56,680 nucleotides of DNA. Origin: Nemertoderma westbladi (Eukaryota > Xenacoelomorpha > Nemertodermatida > Nemertodermatidae). Below, piece by piece: positions 31,401-43,169 of this stretch. The notes below the pieces were generated by a model that worked only from the letters and a program-made list of their open reading frames with translations, did no database searches and was not told where the DNA came from. How positions within the stretch are numbered: the first letter of the stretch is position 1; every line of letters begins with the position of its first letter. The stretch lies in NCBI GenBank assembly GCA_032718475.1, contig JAUCBJ010000275.1, positions 1 to 56,680 on the forward strand, read 5' to 3'. The position numbers and the translations under genes are program-made.

Positions 31401-34400
31401 GGTATAATAAACAAACTGATTAACTCAGCAGGCCTTGTATTACTGCGGCCTTGGTATAATAAACAAACTGATTAACTCACCAGGCCTTGTATTACGGCGG
31501 CCTTGGTATAATAAACAAACTGATTATCTCAGCAGGCCTTTTATTACTGCGGCCTTGGTATAATAAACAAACTGATTAACTCAGCAGGCCTTGTATTACG
31601 GCGGCCTTGGTATAATAAACAAACTGATTAACTCAGCAGGCCTTGTATTACTGCGGCCTTGGTATAATAAACAAACTGATTAACTCAGCAGGCCTTGTAT
31701 TACGGCGGCCTTGGTATAATAAACAAACTGATTAACTCAGCAGGCCTTGTATTACGGCGGCCTTGGTATAATAAACAAACTGATTAACTCAGCAGGCCTT
31801 GTATTACGGCGGCCTTGGTATAATAAACAAACTGATTAACTCAGCAGGCCTTGTATTACGGCGGCCTTGGTATAATAAACAAACTGATTAACTCAGCAGG
31901 CCTTGTGTTACGGCGGCCTTGGTATAATAAACAAACTGATTAACTCAGCAGGCCTTGTATTACTGCGGCCTTGGTATAATAAACAAACTGATTAACTCAG
32001 CAGGCCTTGTGTTACGGGGCCTTGGTATAATAAACAAACTGATTAACTCAGCAGGCCTTGTATTACGGCGGCCTTGGTATAATAAACAAACTGATTAACT
32101 CAGCAGGCCTTGTATTACGGCGGCCTTGGTATAATAAACAAACTGATTAACTCAGCAGGCCTTGTATTACGGCGGCCTTGGTATAATAAACAAACTGATT
32201 AACTCAGCAGGCCTTGTGTTACGGCGGCCTTGTTATAATAAACAAACTGATTAACTCAGCAGGCCTTGTATTACTGCGGCCTTGGTATAATAAACAAACT
32301 GATTAACTCAGCAGGCCTTGTATTACTGCGGCCTTGGTATAATAAACAAACTGATTATCTCAGCAGGCCTTGTATTACTGCGGCCTTGGTATAATAAACA
32401 AACTGATTAACTCAGCAGGCCTTGTATTACTGCGGCCTTGGTATAATAAACAAACTGATTAACTCAGCAGGCCTTTTATTACTGCGGCCTTGGTATAATA
32501 AACAAACTGATTAACTCAGCAGGCCTTTTATTACTGCGGCCTTGGTATAATAAACAAACTGATTAACTCAGCAGGCCTTGTATTACTGCGGCCTTGGTAT
32601 AATAAACAAACTGATTAACTCAGCAGGCCTTGTATTACTGCGGCCTTGGTATAATAAACAAACTGATTAACTCAGCAGGCCTTGTATTACGGCGGCCTTG
32701 GTATAATAAACAAACTGATTAACTTAGCAGGCCTTGTATTACGGCGGCCTTGGTATAATAAACAAACTGATTAACTCAGCAGGCCTTGCATTTCGGCGGC
32801 CTTGGTATAATAAACAAACTGATTAACTTAGCAGGCCTTGTATTACGGCGGCCTTGGTATAATAAACAAACTGATTAACTCAGCAGGCCTTGTATTACTG
32901 CGGCCTTGGTATAATAAACAAACTGATTAACTCAGCAGGCCTTGTATTACGGCGGCCTTGGTATAATAAACAAACTGATTAACTCAGCAGGCCTTGTATT
33001 ACTGCGGCCTTGGTATAATAAACAAACTGATTAACTCAGCAGGCCTTGTATTACGGCGGCCTTGGTATAATAAACAAACTGATTAACTCAGCAGGCCTTG
33101 TATTACGGCGGCCTTGGTATAATAAACAAACTGATTAACTCAGCAGGCCTTGTGTTACGGCGGCCTTGGTATAATAAACAAACTGATTAACTCAGCAGGC
33201 CTTGTATTACTGCGGCCTTGGTATAATAAACAAACTGATTAACTCAGCAGGCCTTGTGTTACGGGGCCTTGGTATAATAAACAAACTGATTAACTCAGCA
33301 GGCCTTTTATTACTGCGGCCTTGGTATAATAAACAAACTGATTAACTCAGCAGGCCTTGTATTACGGCGGCCTTGGTATAATAAACAAACTGATTAACTC
33401 AGCAGGCCTTGTATTACTGCGGCCTTGGTATAATAAACAAACTGATTAACTCAGCAGGCCTTGTATTACGGCGGCCTTGGTATAATAAACAAACTGATTA
33501 ACTCAGCAGGCCTTGTATTACGGCGGCCTTGGTATAATAAACAAACTGATTAACTCAGCAGGCCTTGTGTTACGGCGGCCTTGGTATAATAAACAAACTG
33601 ATTAACTCAGCAGGCCTTGTATTACTGCGGCCTTGGTATAATAAACAAACTGATTAACTCAGCAGGCCTTGTGTTACGGGGCCTTGGTATAATAAACAAA
33701 CTGATTAACTCAGCAGGCCTTTTATTACTGCGGCCTTGGTATAATAAACAAACTGATTAACTCAGCAGGCCTTTTATTACTGCGGCCTTGGTATAATAAA
33801 CAAACTGATTAACTCAGCAGGCCTTGTATTACTGCGGCCTTGGTATAATAAACAAACTGATTAACTCAGCAGGCCTTGTATTACTGCGGCCTTGGTATAA
33901 TAAACAAACTGATTAACTCAGCAGGCCTTGTATTACGGCGGCCTTGGTATAATAAACAAACTGATTAACTTAGCAGGCCTTGTATTACGGCGGCCTTGGT
34001 ATAATAAACAAACTGATTAACTCAGCAGGCCTTGTATTACGGCGGCCTTGGTATAATAAACAAACTGATTAACTTAGCAGGCCTTGTATTACGGCGGCCT
34101 TGGTATAATAAACAAACTGATTAACTCAGCAGGCCTTGTATTACTGCGGCCTTGGTATAATAAACAAACTGATTAACTCAGCAGGCCTTGTATTACGGCG
34201 GCCTTGGTATAATAAACAAACTGATTAACTCAGCAGGCCTTGTATTACTGCGGCCTTGGTATAATAAACAAACTGATTAACTCAGCAGGCCTTGTATTAC
34301 GGCGGCCTTGGTATAATAAACAAACTGATTAACTCAGCAGGCCTTGTATTACGGCGGCCTTGGTATAATAAACAAACTGATTAACTCAGCAGGCCTTGTG

Positions 34401-35760
34401 TTACGGCGGCCTTGGTATAATAAACAAACTGATTAACTCAGCAGGCCTTGTATTACTGCGGCCTTGGTATAATAAACAAACTGATTAACTCAGCAGGCCT
34501 TGTGTTACGGGGCCTTGGTATAATAAACAAACTGATTAACTCAGCAGGCCTTGTATTACGGCGGCCTTGGTATAATAAACAAACTGATTAACTCAGCAGG
34601 CCTTGTATTACGGCGGCCTTGGTATAATAAACAAACTGATTAACTCAGCAGGCCTTGTATTACGGCGGCCTTGGTATAATAAACAAACTGATTAACTCAG
34701 CAGGCCTTGTGTTACGGCGGCCTTGTTATAATAAACAAACTGATTAACTCAGCAGGCCTTGTATTACTGCGGCCTTGGTATAATAAACAAACTGATTAAC
34801 TCAGCAGGCCTTGTATTACTGCGGCCTTGGTATAATAAACAAACTGATTATCTCAGCAGGCCTTGTATTACTGCGGCCTTGGTATAATAAACAAACTGAT
34901 TAACTCAGCAGGCCTTGTATTACTGCGGCCTTGGTATAATAAACAAACTGATTAACTCAGCAGGCCTTTTATTACTGCGGCCTTGGTATAATAAACAAAC
35001 TGATTAACTCAGCAGGCCTTTTATTACTGCGGCCTTGGTATAATAAACAAACTGATTAACTCAGCAGGCCTTGTATTACTGCGGCCTTGGTATAATAAAC
35101 AAACTGATTAACTCAGCAGGCCTTGTATTACTGCGGCCTTGGTATAATAAACAAACTGATTAACTCAGCAGGCCTTGTATTACGGCGGCCTTGGTATAAT
35201 AAACAAACTGATTAACTTAGCAGGCCTTGTATTACGGCGGCCTTGGTATAATAAACAAACTGATTAACTCAGCAGGCCTTGTATTACGGCGGCCTTGGTA
35301 TAATAAACAAACTGATTAACTTAGCAGGCCTTGTATTACGGCGGCCTTGGTATAATAAACAAACTGATTAACTCAGCAGGCCTTGTATTACTGCGGCCTT
35401 GGTATAATAAACAAACTGATTAACTCAGCAGGCCTTGTATTACTACGGCCTTGGTATAATAAACAAACTGATTATCTCAGCAGGCCTTGTATTACTGCGG
35501 CCTTGGTATAATAAACAAACTGATTAACTCAGCAGGCCTTGTATTACGGCGGCCTTGGTATAATAAACAAACTGATTAACTTAGCAGGCCTTGTATTACG
35601 GCGGCCTTGGTATAATAAACAAACTGATTAACTCAGCAGGCCTTGTATTTCGGCGGCCTTGGTATAATAAACAAACTGATTAACTCAGCAGGCCTTGTGT
35701 TACTGCGGCATTGGTATAATAAACAAACTGATTATCTCAGCAGGCCTTTTATTACTGCGG
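19486..35760 (+). repeat. About 8.1-kb higher-order repeat in the right half of the 52-bp array
   Basis: Independent markers are displaced by the same distance. GTGTTACTGCGGCATT at 19693 recurs at 27798 (8,105 bp), and a one-base-short unit ending TATAATAACAAACTG near 20022 recurs near 28127 (also 8,105 bp). The TATAAG marker at 22102 recurs at 30415 (8,313 bp, four units more). A further GTGTTACTGCGGCATT near 35698 starts a possible third copy. The offset is 7 bp short of a multiple of 52, as expected from carried single-base losses such as TTACGGGGCC units. A smaller duplication of about 1.8 kb lies inside it: the AGCAGCCTTGTATTAATG unit near 24361 recurs near 26178. Confidence 0.82.
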
Positions 35761-36776
35761 CCTTGGTATAATAAACAAACTGATTAACTCAGCAGGCCTT
35801 GTATTACTGCGGCCTTGGTATAATAAACAAACTGATTAACTCAGCAGGCCTTGTATTACGGCGGCCTTGGTATAATAAACAAACTGATTAACTCAGCAGG
35901 CCTTGTATTACGGCGGCCTTGGTATAATAAACAAACTGATTAACTCAGCAGGCCTTGTATTACGGCGGCCTTGGTATAATAAACAAACTGATTAACTCAG
36001 CAGGCCTTGTATTACTGCGGCCTTGGTATAATAAACAAACTGATTAACTCAGCAGGCCTTGTATTACGGCGGCCTTGGTATAATAAACAAACTGATTAAC
36101 TCAGCAGGCCTTGTATTACGGCGGCCTTGGTATAATAAACAAACTGATTAACTCAGCAGGCCTTGTATTACTGCGGCCTTGGTATAATAAACAAACTGAT
36201 TAACTCAGCAGGCCTTGTATTACTGCGGCCTTGGTATAATAAACAAACTGATTAACTCAGCCGGCCTTGTATTACTGCGGCCTTGGTATAATAAACAAAC
36301 TGATTAACTCAGCAGGCCTTGTATTACTGCGGCCTTGGTATAATAAACAAACTGATTAACTCAGCAGGCCTTGTATTACGGCGGCCTTGGTATAATAAAC
36401 AAACTGATTAACTCAGCAGGCCTTGTATTACGGCGGCCTTGGTATAATAAACAAACTGATTAACTCAGCAGGCCTTGTATTACGGCGGCCTTGGTATAAT
36501 AAACAAACTGATTAACTCAGCAGGCCTTGTATTACGGCGGCCTTGGTATAATAAACAAACTGATTAACTCAGCAGGCCTTGTATTACTGCGGCCTTGGTA
36601 TAATAAACAAACTGATTAACTCAGCAGGCCTTGTATTACGGCGGCCTTGGTATAATAAACAAACTGATTAACTCAGCAGGCCTTGTATTACGGCGACCTT
36701 GGTATAATAAACAAACTGATTAACTCAGCAGGCCTTGTATTACGGCGGCCTTGGTATAATAAACAAACTGATTAAC

Positions 36777-36953
36777 CGGTATGCGGAGTTCATCACATGG
36801 GTTCGGCGAAAGTTGAACTTCGCGTTGTTGCGTTCGGCCCTCATGTGTCTCCGTGGACACCGGTCGGCTGCTAGACGACCCATTCGCTGCACAAATTCAG
36901 TTGCAGACATAGCCATTGTGCATGCGAATGCAGAAGTTGCCCCACCGCCGTAG
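36777..36953 (+). pseudogene. C-terminal fragment of a retroelement-type protein (copy A)
   Basis: An open frame of 58 codons plus a TAG stop emerges directly from the last 52-bp unit. Its residues include a WVRRKLNFALLRSALMCLRG stretch, which closely parallels RTRLNFALLRSSIMCLRG in copy B at 43170-43673. From memory, this is the C-terminal part of a protein family that is repeated many times in invertebrate and fish genomes, often together with a reverse transcriptase. The natural stop seems retained, while everything upstream is replaced by satellite, so this is a truncated relic. The 52-bp array supplies an in-frame ATG upstream at 36735, but I infer no functional protein. The family assignment is from pattern recognition, and the mutual similarity of A and B is directly visible. 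Confidence 0.6.
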
Positions 36954-37098
36954 ACCACAACGAGTGCAGACAAGACCGTGAAGAAACTGATGTTAATGAT
37001 TTTTTTTGTGTAACTCTATAAATAATTTTTGTTCTTGTAATAATTTTCAACTATGTGAATTTGTTCTATTTATTAGCTAGTAAATAAATTTACACCAT
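36954..37098 (+). other. AT-rich 3' tail of copy A, linking to the hexamer array
   Basis: AT-rich, non-repetitive sequence follows the copy A stop codon and runs to the first CCTGTAC hexamer. It contains AATAAA at 37083-37088 but no A-tail; the hexamer array begins about 10 bases later. It could be the 3' untranslated end of the retroelement, with the hexamer array grown from its terminus. I see no gene here. Confidence 0.5.
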
Positions 37099-37962
37099 CC
37101 TGTACTTGTACTTGTACCCGTACCTGTACTTAGACCTGTACCTGTACTTAGACCTGTACCTGTACTTATACCTGTACCTGTACTTAGACCTGTACTTAGA
37201 CCTGTACTTAGACCTGTACCCGTACCTGTACTTAGACCTGTACCCGTACCTGTACCTGTACTTAGACCTGTACCCGTACCTGTACCTGTACTTAGACCTG
37301 TACCTGTACTTAGACCTGTACCTGTACTTAGACCTGTACCCGTACCTGTACCTGTACTTAGACCTGTACCCGTACCTGTACCTGTACTTAGACCTGTACC
37401 CGTACCTGTACCTGTACTTAGACCTGTACTTGTACCTGTACTTAGACCTGTACCTGTACTTATACCTGTACCTGTACTTAGACCTGTACCTGTACTTAGA
37501 CCTGTACCCGTACCTGTACCTGTACTTAGACCTGTACCTGTACTTAGACCTGTACCTGTACTTAGACCTGTACCCGTACCTGTACTTAGACCTGTACCTG
37601 TACCCGTACCTGTACTTAGACCTGTACCTGTACTTAGACCTGTACTTAGACCTGTACCCGTACCTGTACTTAGACCTGTACCAGTACCTGTACTTAGACC
37701 TGTACCCGTACCAGTACCTGTACTTAGACCTGTACTTGTACCTGTACTTAGACCTGTACTTGTACTTAGACCTGTACCTGTACTTAGACCTGTACTTGTA
37801 CTTGTACCTGTACCCGTACTTAGACCTGTACCCGTACCAGTACCTGTACTTAGACCTGTACTTGTACCTGTACTTAGACCTGTACTTGTACTTAGACCTG
37901 TACCTGTACTTAGACCTGTACTTGTACTTGTACCTGTACCAGTACCTGTACTTAGACCTGTA

Positions 37963-38502
37963 CTTAGACCAGTACCCGTACCTGTACTTGTACCCGTACC
38001 TGTACCTGTACTTAGACCTGTACCCGTACCTGTACCTGTACTTAGACCTGTACCCGTACCTGTACCTGTACTTAGACCTGTACTTGTACCTGTACTTAGA
38101 CCTGTACTTAGACCAGTACCCGTACCTGTACTTGTACCCGTACCTGTACCTGTACTTAGACCTGTACCCGTACCTGTACCTAGACCTGTACTTGTACTTG
38201 TACCTGTACCAGTACCTGTACTTAGACCTGTACTTAGACCAGTACCCGTACCTGTACTTGTACCCGTACCTGTACCTGTACTTAGACCTGTACCCGTACC
38301 TGTACCTGTACTTAGACCTGTACCCGTACCTGTACCTGTACTTAGACCTGTACTTGTACCTGTACTTAGACCTGTACTTAGACCAGTACCCGTACCTGTA
38401 CTTGTACCCGTACCTGTACCTGTACTTAGACCTGTACCCGTACCTGTACCTAGACCTGTACTTGTACCTGCACTTAGACCTGTACCTGTACTTAGACCTG
38501 TA
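37963..38502 (+). repeat. 270-bp higher-order repeat (45 hexamers), two copies
   Basis: The marker CTTAGACCAGTACCCG lies at 37963, 38107, 38233 and 38377, with spacings 144, 126 and 144. Copies starting at 37963 and 38233 read the same for about 230 bases, then differ near 38465 (CTTGTACTTG against CTTGTACCTG). This is a local tandem duplication of a hexamer block. Confidence 0.8.
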
Positions 38503-41500
38503 CCCGTACCTGTACTTAGACCTGTATCCGTACCTGTACCTGTACTTAGACCTGTACTTGTACCTGTACTTAGACCTGTACCTGTACTTAGACCTGTACC
38601 CGTACCTGTACTTAGACCTGTATCCGTACCTGTACCTGTACTTAGACCTGTACCTGTACCTGTACTTAGACCTGTACCTGTACTTAGACCTGTACCCGTA
38701 CCTGTACTTAGATCTGTACCTGTACTTAGACCTGTACCCGTACCAGTACCTGTACTTAGACCTGTACCCGTACATGTACTTAGACCTGTACCTGTACTTA
38801 GACCTGTACCCGTACCTGTACCTGTACTTAGACCTGTACCCGTACCTGTACCTGTACTTAGACCTGTACCTGTACCCGTACCTGTACTTAGACCTGTACT
38901 TGTACCTGTACCTGTACTTAGACCTGTACCCGTACCTGTACTTAGACCTATACCTGTACTTAGACCTGTACCCGTACCTGTACCTGTACTTAGACCTGTA
39001 CCCGTACATGTACCTGTACTTAGACCTGTATTTGTACCTGCAGCTGTACCAGTACCTGTACCTGTACTTAGACCTGTACTTGTACCTGCACCTGTACCAG
39101 TACCCGTACCTGCACCTGTACTTAGACCTGTATTTGTACCTGCAGCTGTACCAGTACCTGTACCTGTACTTGTACCTGTACGTGTACCTGACCCATACCT
39201 GTACCCGTACCTGTACCAGTACCTGTACCTGTACTTAGACCTGTACCTGTACTTAGACCTGTACTTGTACCTGTACCTGTACTTAGACCTGTACCTGTAC
39301 TTAGACCTGTACTTGTACTCGTACCTGTACTTAGACCTGTACTTGTACCTGTACCTGTACTTAGACCTGTACCTGTACTTAGACCTGTACCCGTACCTGT
39401 ACCTGTACCTGTACTTAGACCTGTACTTGTACCTGTACCTGTACTTAGACCTGTACCTGTACTTAGACCTGTACTTGTACTCGTACCTGTACTTAGACCT
39501 GTACTTGTACCTGTACCTGTACTTAGACCTGTACCCGTACCTGTACTTAGACCTGTACCTGTACTTAGACCTGTACTTGTACCTGCACTTAGACCTGTAC
39601 CTGTACTTAGACCTGTACCCGTACCTGTACTTAGACCTGTACTTGTACCTGTACCTGTACTTAGACCTGTACTTGTACCTGTACCTGTACTTAGACCTGT
39701 ACCTGTACTTAGACCTGTACCCGTACCTGTACTTAGATCTGTACCTGTACTTAGACCTGTACCCGTACCAGTACCTGTACTTAGACCTGTACTTGTACCT
39801 GCACTTAGACCTGTACCTGTACTTAGACCTGTACCCGTACCTGTACTTAGACCTGTACTTGTACCTGTACCTGTACTTAGACCTGTACCTGTACTTAGAC
39901 CTGTACCCGTACCTGTACTTAGATCTGTACCTGTACTTAGACCTGTACCCGTACCAGTACCTGTACTTAGACCTGTACTTGTACCTGCACTTAGACCTGT
40001 ACTTGTACCTGTACCTGTACTTAGACCTGTACCTGTACTTAGACCTGTACCCGTACCAGTACCTGTACCTGTACTTAGACCTGTACCCGTACCAGTACCT
40101 GTACTTAGACCTGTACTTGTACCTGCACTTAGACCTGTACCTGTACTTAGACCTGTACCCGTACCTGTACTTAGACCTGTACTTGTACCTGTACCTGTAC
40201 CTGTACCTGTACTTAGACCTGTACTTGTACCTGCACTTAGACCTGTACCTGTACTTAGACCTGTACTCGTACCTGTACTTAGACCTGTACTTGTACCTGT
40301 ACCTGTACTTAGACCTGTACCTGTACTTGTACCTGTACCTGTACTTAGACCTGTACTTGTACCTGTACCTGTACTTAGACCTGTACCTGTACTTAGACCT
40401 GTACCCGTACCTGTACTTAGATCTGTACCTGTACTTAGACCTGTACCCGTACCAGTACCTGTACTTAGACCTGTACTTGTACCTGCACTTAGACCTGTAC
40501 CTGTACTTAGACCTGTACCCGTACCTGTACTTAGACCTGTACTTGTACCTGTACCTGTACTTAGACCTGTACCTGTACTTAGACCTGTACCCGTACCTGT
40601 ACCTGTACTTAGACCCGTACCTGTACCTGTACTTAGACCTGTACTTGTACCTGTACCTGTACTTAGACCTGTACCTGTACCTGTACTTAGACCTGTACCC
40701 GTACCTGTACATAGACCTGTACCCGTACCTAGACCTGTACTTAGACCTGTACTTGTACCTGTACCCGTACCTGTACTTAGACCTGTACCTGTACTTAGAC
40801 CTGTACTTGTACTTGAGACCTGTAGCTGTACTTAGACGTGTACTTGTACCTGTACCCGTACCTGTACTTAGACCTGTACCCGTACCTGTACATAGACCTG
40901 TACCCGTACCTAGACCTGTACCTGTACTTAGACCTGTACCCGTACCTGTACCTAGACCTGTACCCGTACCTGTACTTAGACCTGTACCTGTACTTAGACC
41001 TGTACCTGTACTTAGACCTGTACCCGTACCTGTACTTAGACCTGTACTTGTACCTGTACCTGTACTTAGACCTGTACTTGTACCTGTACTTAGACCTGTA
41101 CCTGTACTTAGACCTGTACCCGTACCTGTACTTAGATCTGTACCTGTACTTAGACCTGTACCCGTACCAGTACCTGTACTTAGACCTGTACTTGTACCTG
41201 CACTTAGACCTGTACCTGTACTTAGACCTGTACCCGTACCTGTACTTAGACCTGTACCTGTACTTAGACCTGTACCTGTACTTAGACCTGTACTTAGACC
41301 TGTACTTGTACCTGTACCTGTACTTAGACCTGTACCTGTACTTAGACCTGTACCTGTACTTAGACCTGTACCCGTACCTGTACCTGTACTTAGACCCGTA
41401 CCTGTACCTGTACTTAGACCTGTACCCGTACCAGTACCTGTACTTAGACTTGTACCTGTACCTGTACTTAGACCTGTACCTGTACTTAGACCTGTACTTG

Positions 41501-43158
41501 TACTCGTACCTGTACTTAGACCTGTACTTGTACCTGTACTTAGACCTGTACCTGTACTTAGACCTGTACTTGTACCTGCACTTAGACCTGTACCTGCACT
41601 TAGACCTGTACCTGTACTTAGACCTGTACCCGTACCTGTACTTAGACCTGTACTTGTACCTGTACCTGTACTTAGACCTGTACTTGTACCTGTACTTAGA
41701 CCTGTACCTGTACTTAGACCTGTACCCGTACCTGTACTTAGATCTGTACCTGTACTTAGACCTGTACCCGTACCAGTACCTGTACTTAGACCTGTACTTG
41801 TACCTGCACTTAGACCTGTACCTGTACTTAGACCTGTACCCGTACCTGTACTTAGACCTGTACTTGTACCTGTACCTGTACCTGTACCTGTACCTGTACT
41901 TAGACCTGTACCTGTACTTAGACCTGTACCCGTACCTGTACTTAGACCTGTACTTGTACCTGTACCTGTACCTGTACCTGTACCTGTACTTAGACCTGTA
42001 CCTGTACTTAGACCTGTACCTGTACTTAGACCTGTACCTGTACTTAGACCTGTACCCGTACCTGTACCTGTACTTAGACCCGTACCTGTACCTGTACTTA
42101 GACCTGTACCCGTACCAGTACCTGTACTTAGACTTGTACCTGTACCTGTACTTAGACCTGTACCTGTACTTAGACCTGTACCCGTACCTGTACTTAGATC
42201 TGTACCTGTACTTAGACCTGTACCCGTAAATGTACCTGTACATAGACCTGTACTTGTACCCGTACCTGTACCAGTACGTGTACCTGTACCTGTACCAGTA
42301 CCTGTACTTAGACCTGTACTTGTACCTGCACCTGTACCAGTACCCGTACCTGTACCTGTACTTAGACATGTACTTGTACCTGCACCTGTACCAGTACCCG
42401 TACCTGTACTTAGACCTGTACCCGTACCAGTACCTGTACTTAGACCTGTACTTGTACCTGTACTTAGACCTGTACCTGTACTTAGACCTGTACTTGTACC
42501 TGTACCTGTACGTGTACCTGTACCCATACCTGTACCCATACCTGTACCAGTACTTGTACCTTTACTTAGACCTGTACTTGTACCTGCACCTGTACCAGTA
42601 CTCATACCTGTACCAGTACTTGTACCAGTACGTGTACCTGTACCCATACCTGTACCCGTACCAGTACCTTTACTTAGACCTGTACTTGTACCTGCACCTG
42701 TACCAGTACTCATACCTGTACCAGTACCTGTACTTGTACCAGTACGTGTACCTGTACCCATACCTGTACTTGTACCAGTACCTGTACTTGTACCTGTACC
42801 CATACCTGTACCCGTACCTGCATCTGTACCTGTACCCGTACCTGTACTTAGACCTGTACCCGTACCTGCACCTGTACTTGTACCCGTACCTGTATCTGTA
42901 CCCGTACCTGTATATGTACCTGTACCAGTACCTGTACCAGTACGTGTACCTGTACCAGTACCTGTACTTAGACCTGTACTTGTACCTGTACCAGTACCTG
43001 TACTTGTACCAGTACGTGTACCTGTACCTGTACCTATACCAGTACCAGTACGTGTACCTGTACCTGTACCTGTACTTAGACCTGTACTTGTACATGCACC
43101 TGTACCTGTACTTGTACCAGTACCTGTACCAGTACGTGTACCTGTACCTGTACCAGTA

Positions 43159-43169
43159 CCTGTACTTAG
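43159..43169 (+). repeat. Left copy of an 11-bp target-site duplication
   Basis: CCTGTACTTAG ends exactly where hexamer array gives way to the copy B element, and the same 11 bases begin at 43904 just after the element's A-tail. Because the host site is itself a repeat, the duplication could partly be coincidence. Its position at both ends of an A-tailed insert makes a target-site duplication the best reading. Confidence 0.65.

Larger units (their letters stand above)
170..36776 (+). repeat. 52-bp satellite array, about 704 copies
   Basis: A head-to-tail array with a strict 52-bp period; for example, ACTCAGCAGG recurs at 181 and 233. Each unit carries AAACTGATTAACTCAGC, then AGGCCTTGTATTAC, then CGGCGG or CTGCGG, then CCTTGGTATAATAAAC. 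The unit contains two related pieces 16 bp apart (GGCCTTGTATTA and GGCCTTGGTATAATA), suggesting internal duplication. Most units differ only at the CGGCGG/CTGCGG position. Rarer linked variants mark subfamilies: TATCTCAGCAGG with CCTTTTATT, CTCACCAGG, CTCTGCAGG, CTACGG, CTGTGG, GGCGACC, AAACTTATTAAC, and TATAAGAAAC with GATCAACTC. A few units have lost single bases, for example near 18960, 19372 and 20030. Stop codons occur in every frame, so it is non-coding. Every unit has an AATAAA and a StuI site (AGGCCT). The consensus has no CENP-B box. Its function is unknown. Confidence 0.97.
37099..43169 (+). repeat. Hexamer satellite (TGTACC and variants), about 1,010 units
   Basis: About 6.07 kb of hexamers: mainly TGTACC, TGTACT, TAGACC, CGTACC and AGTACC, with TGCACC, TATACC and CATACC rarer. 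The hexamer phase breaks only twice, by a one-base loss near 39188 (CCTGACCC) and a one-base gain at 40815 (CTTGAGACC), which restores the original phase. Two of three frames on each strand are therefore open for very long stretches, giving dipeptide polymers (Leu-Tyr, Val-Pro, Gly-Thr, Tyr-Arg, Ser-Lys). I read these as by-products of the period, not genes. Higher-order structure is visible: near-identical 270-bp repeats at 37963-38232 and 38233-38502, and the TTAGATC variant at 38708, 39733, 39919, 40417, 41132, 41738 and 42194. From about 42230 rightward the units are more diverse. Confidence 0.95.

Noticed and set aside
170-36776. CRISPR array
   Set aside because: There are no unique spacers; the whole 52-bp unit is repeated, and the context is eukaryotic.
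170-36776. Maf/AP-1 type site (TGATTAACTCAGCA) in each 52-bp unit as a regulatory array
   Set aside because: It matches only one half-site, so there is no real support beyond partial resemblance.
36740-36973. 77-codon minus-strand open frame at the copy A locus
   Set aside because: It is antisense to the recognisable LNFALLRSALMCLRG segment and has no family resemblance of its own.
37077-42803. 1,908-codon minus-strand open frame (Gly-Thr/Tyr-Arg/Ser-Lys polymer) as a gene
   Set aside because: It lies wholly in the hexamer array, changes peptide type at the two phase slips, has comparable open frames on the other strand, and shows no domain or unique segment.
37099-43169. TTAGAC units as degenerate telomere repeat
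   Set aside because: TTAGAC is interspersed among TGTACC-type hexamers and never forms runs, so it is a variant of this satellite.
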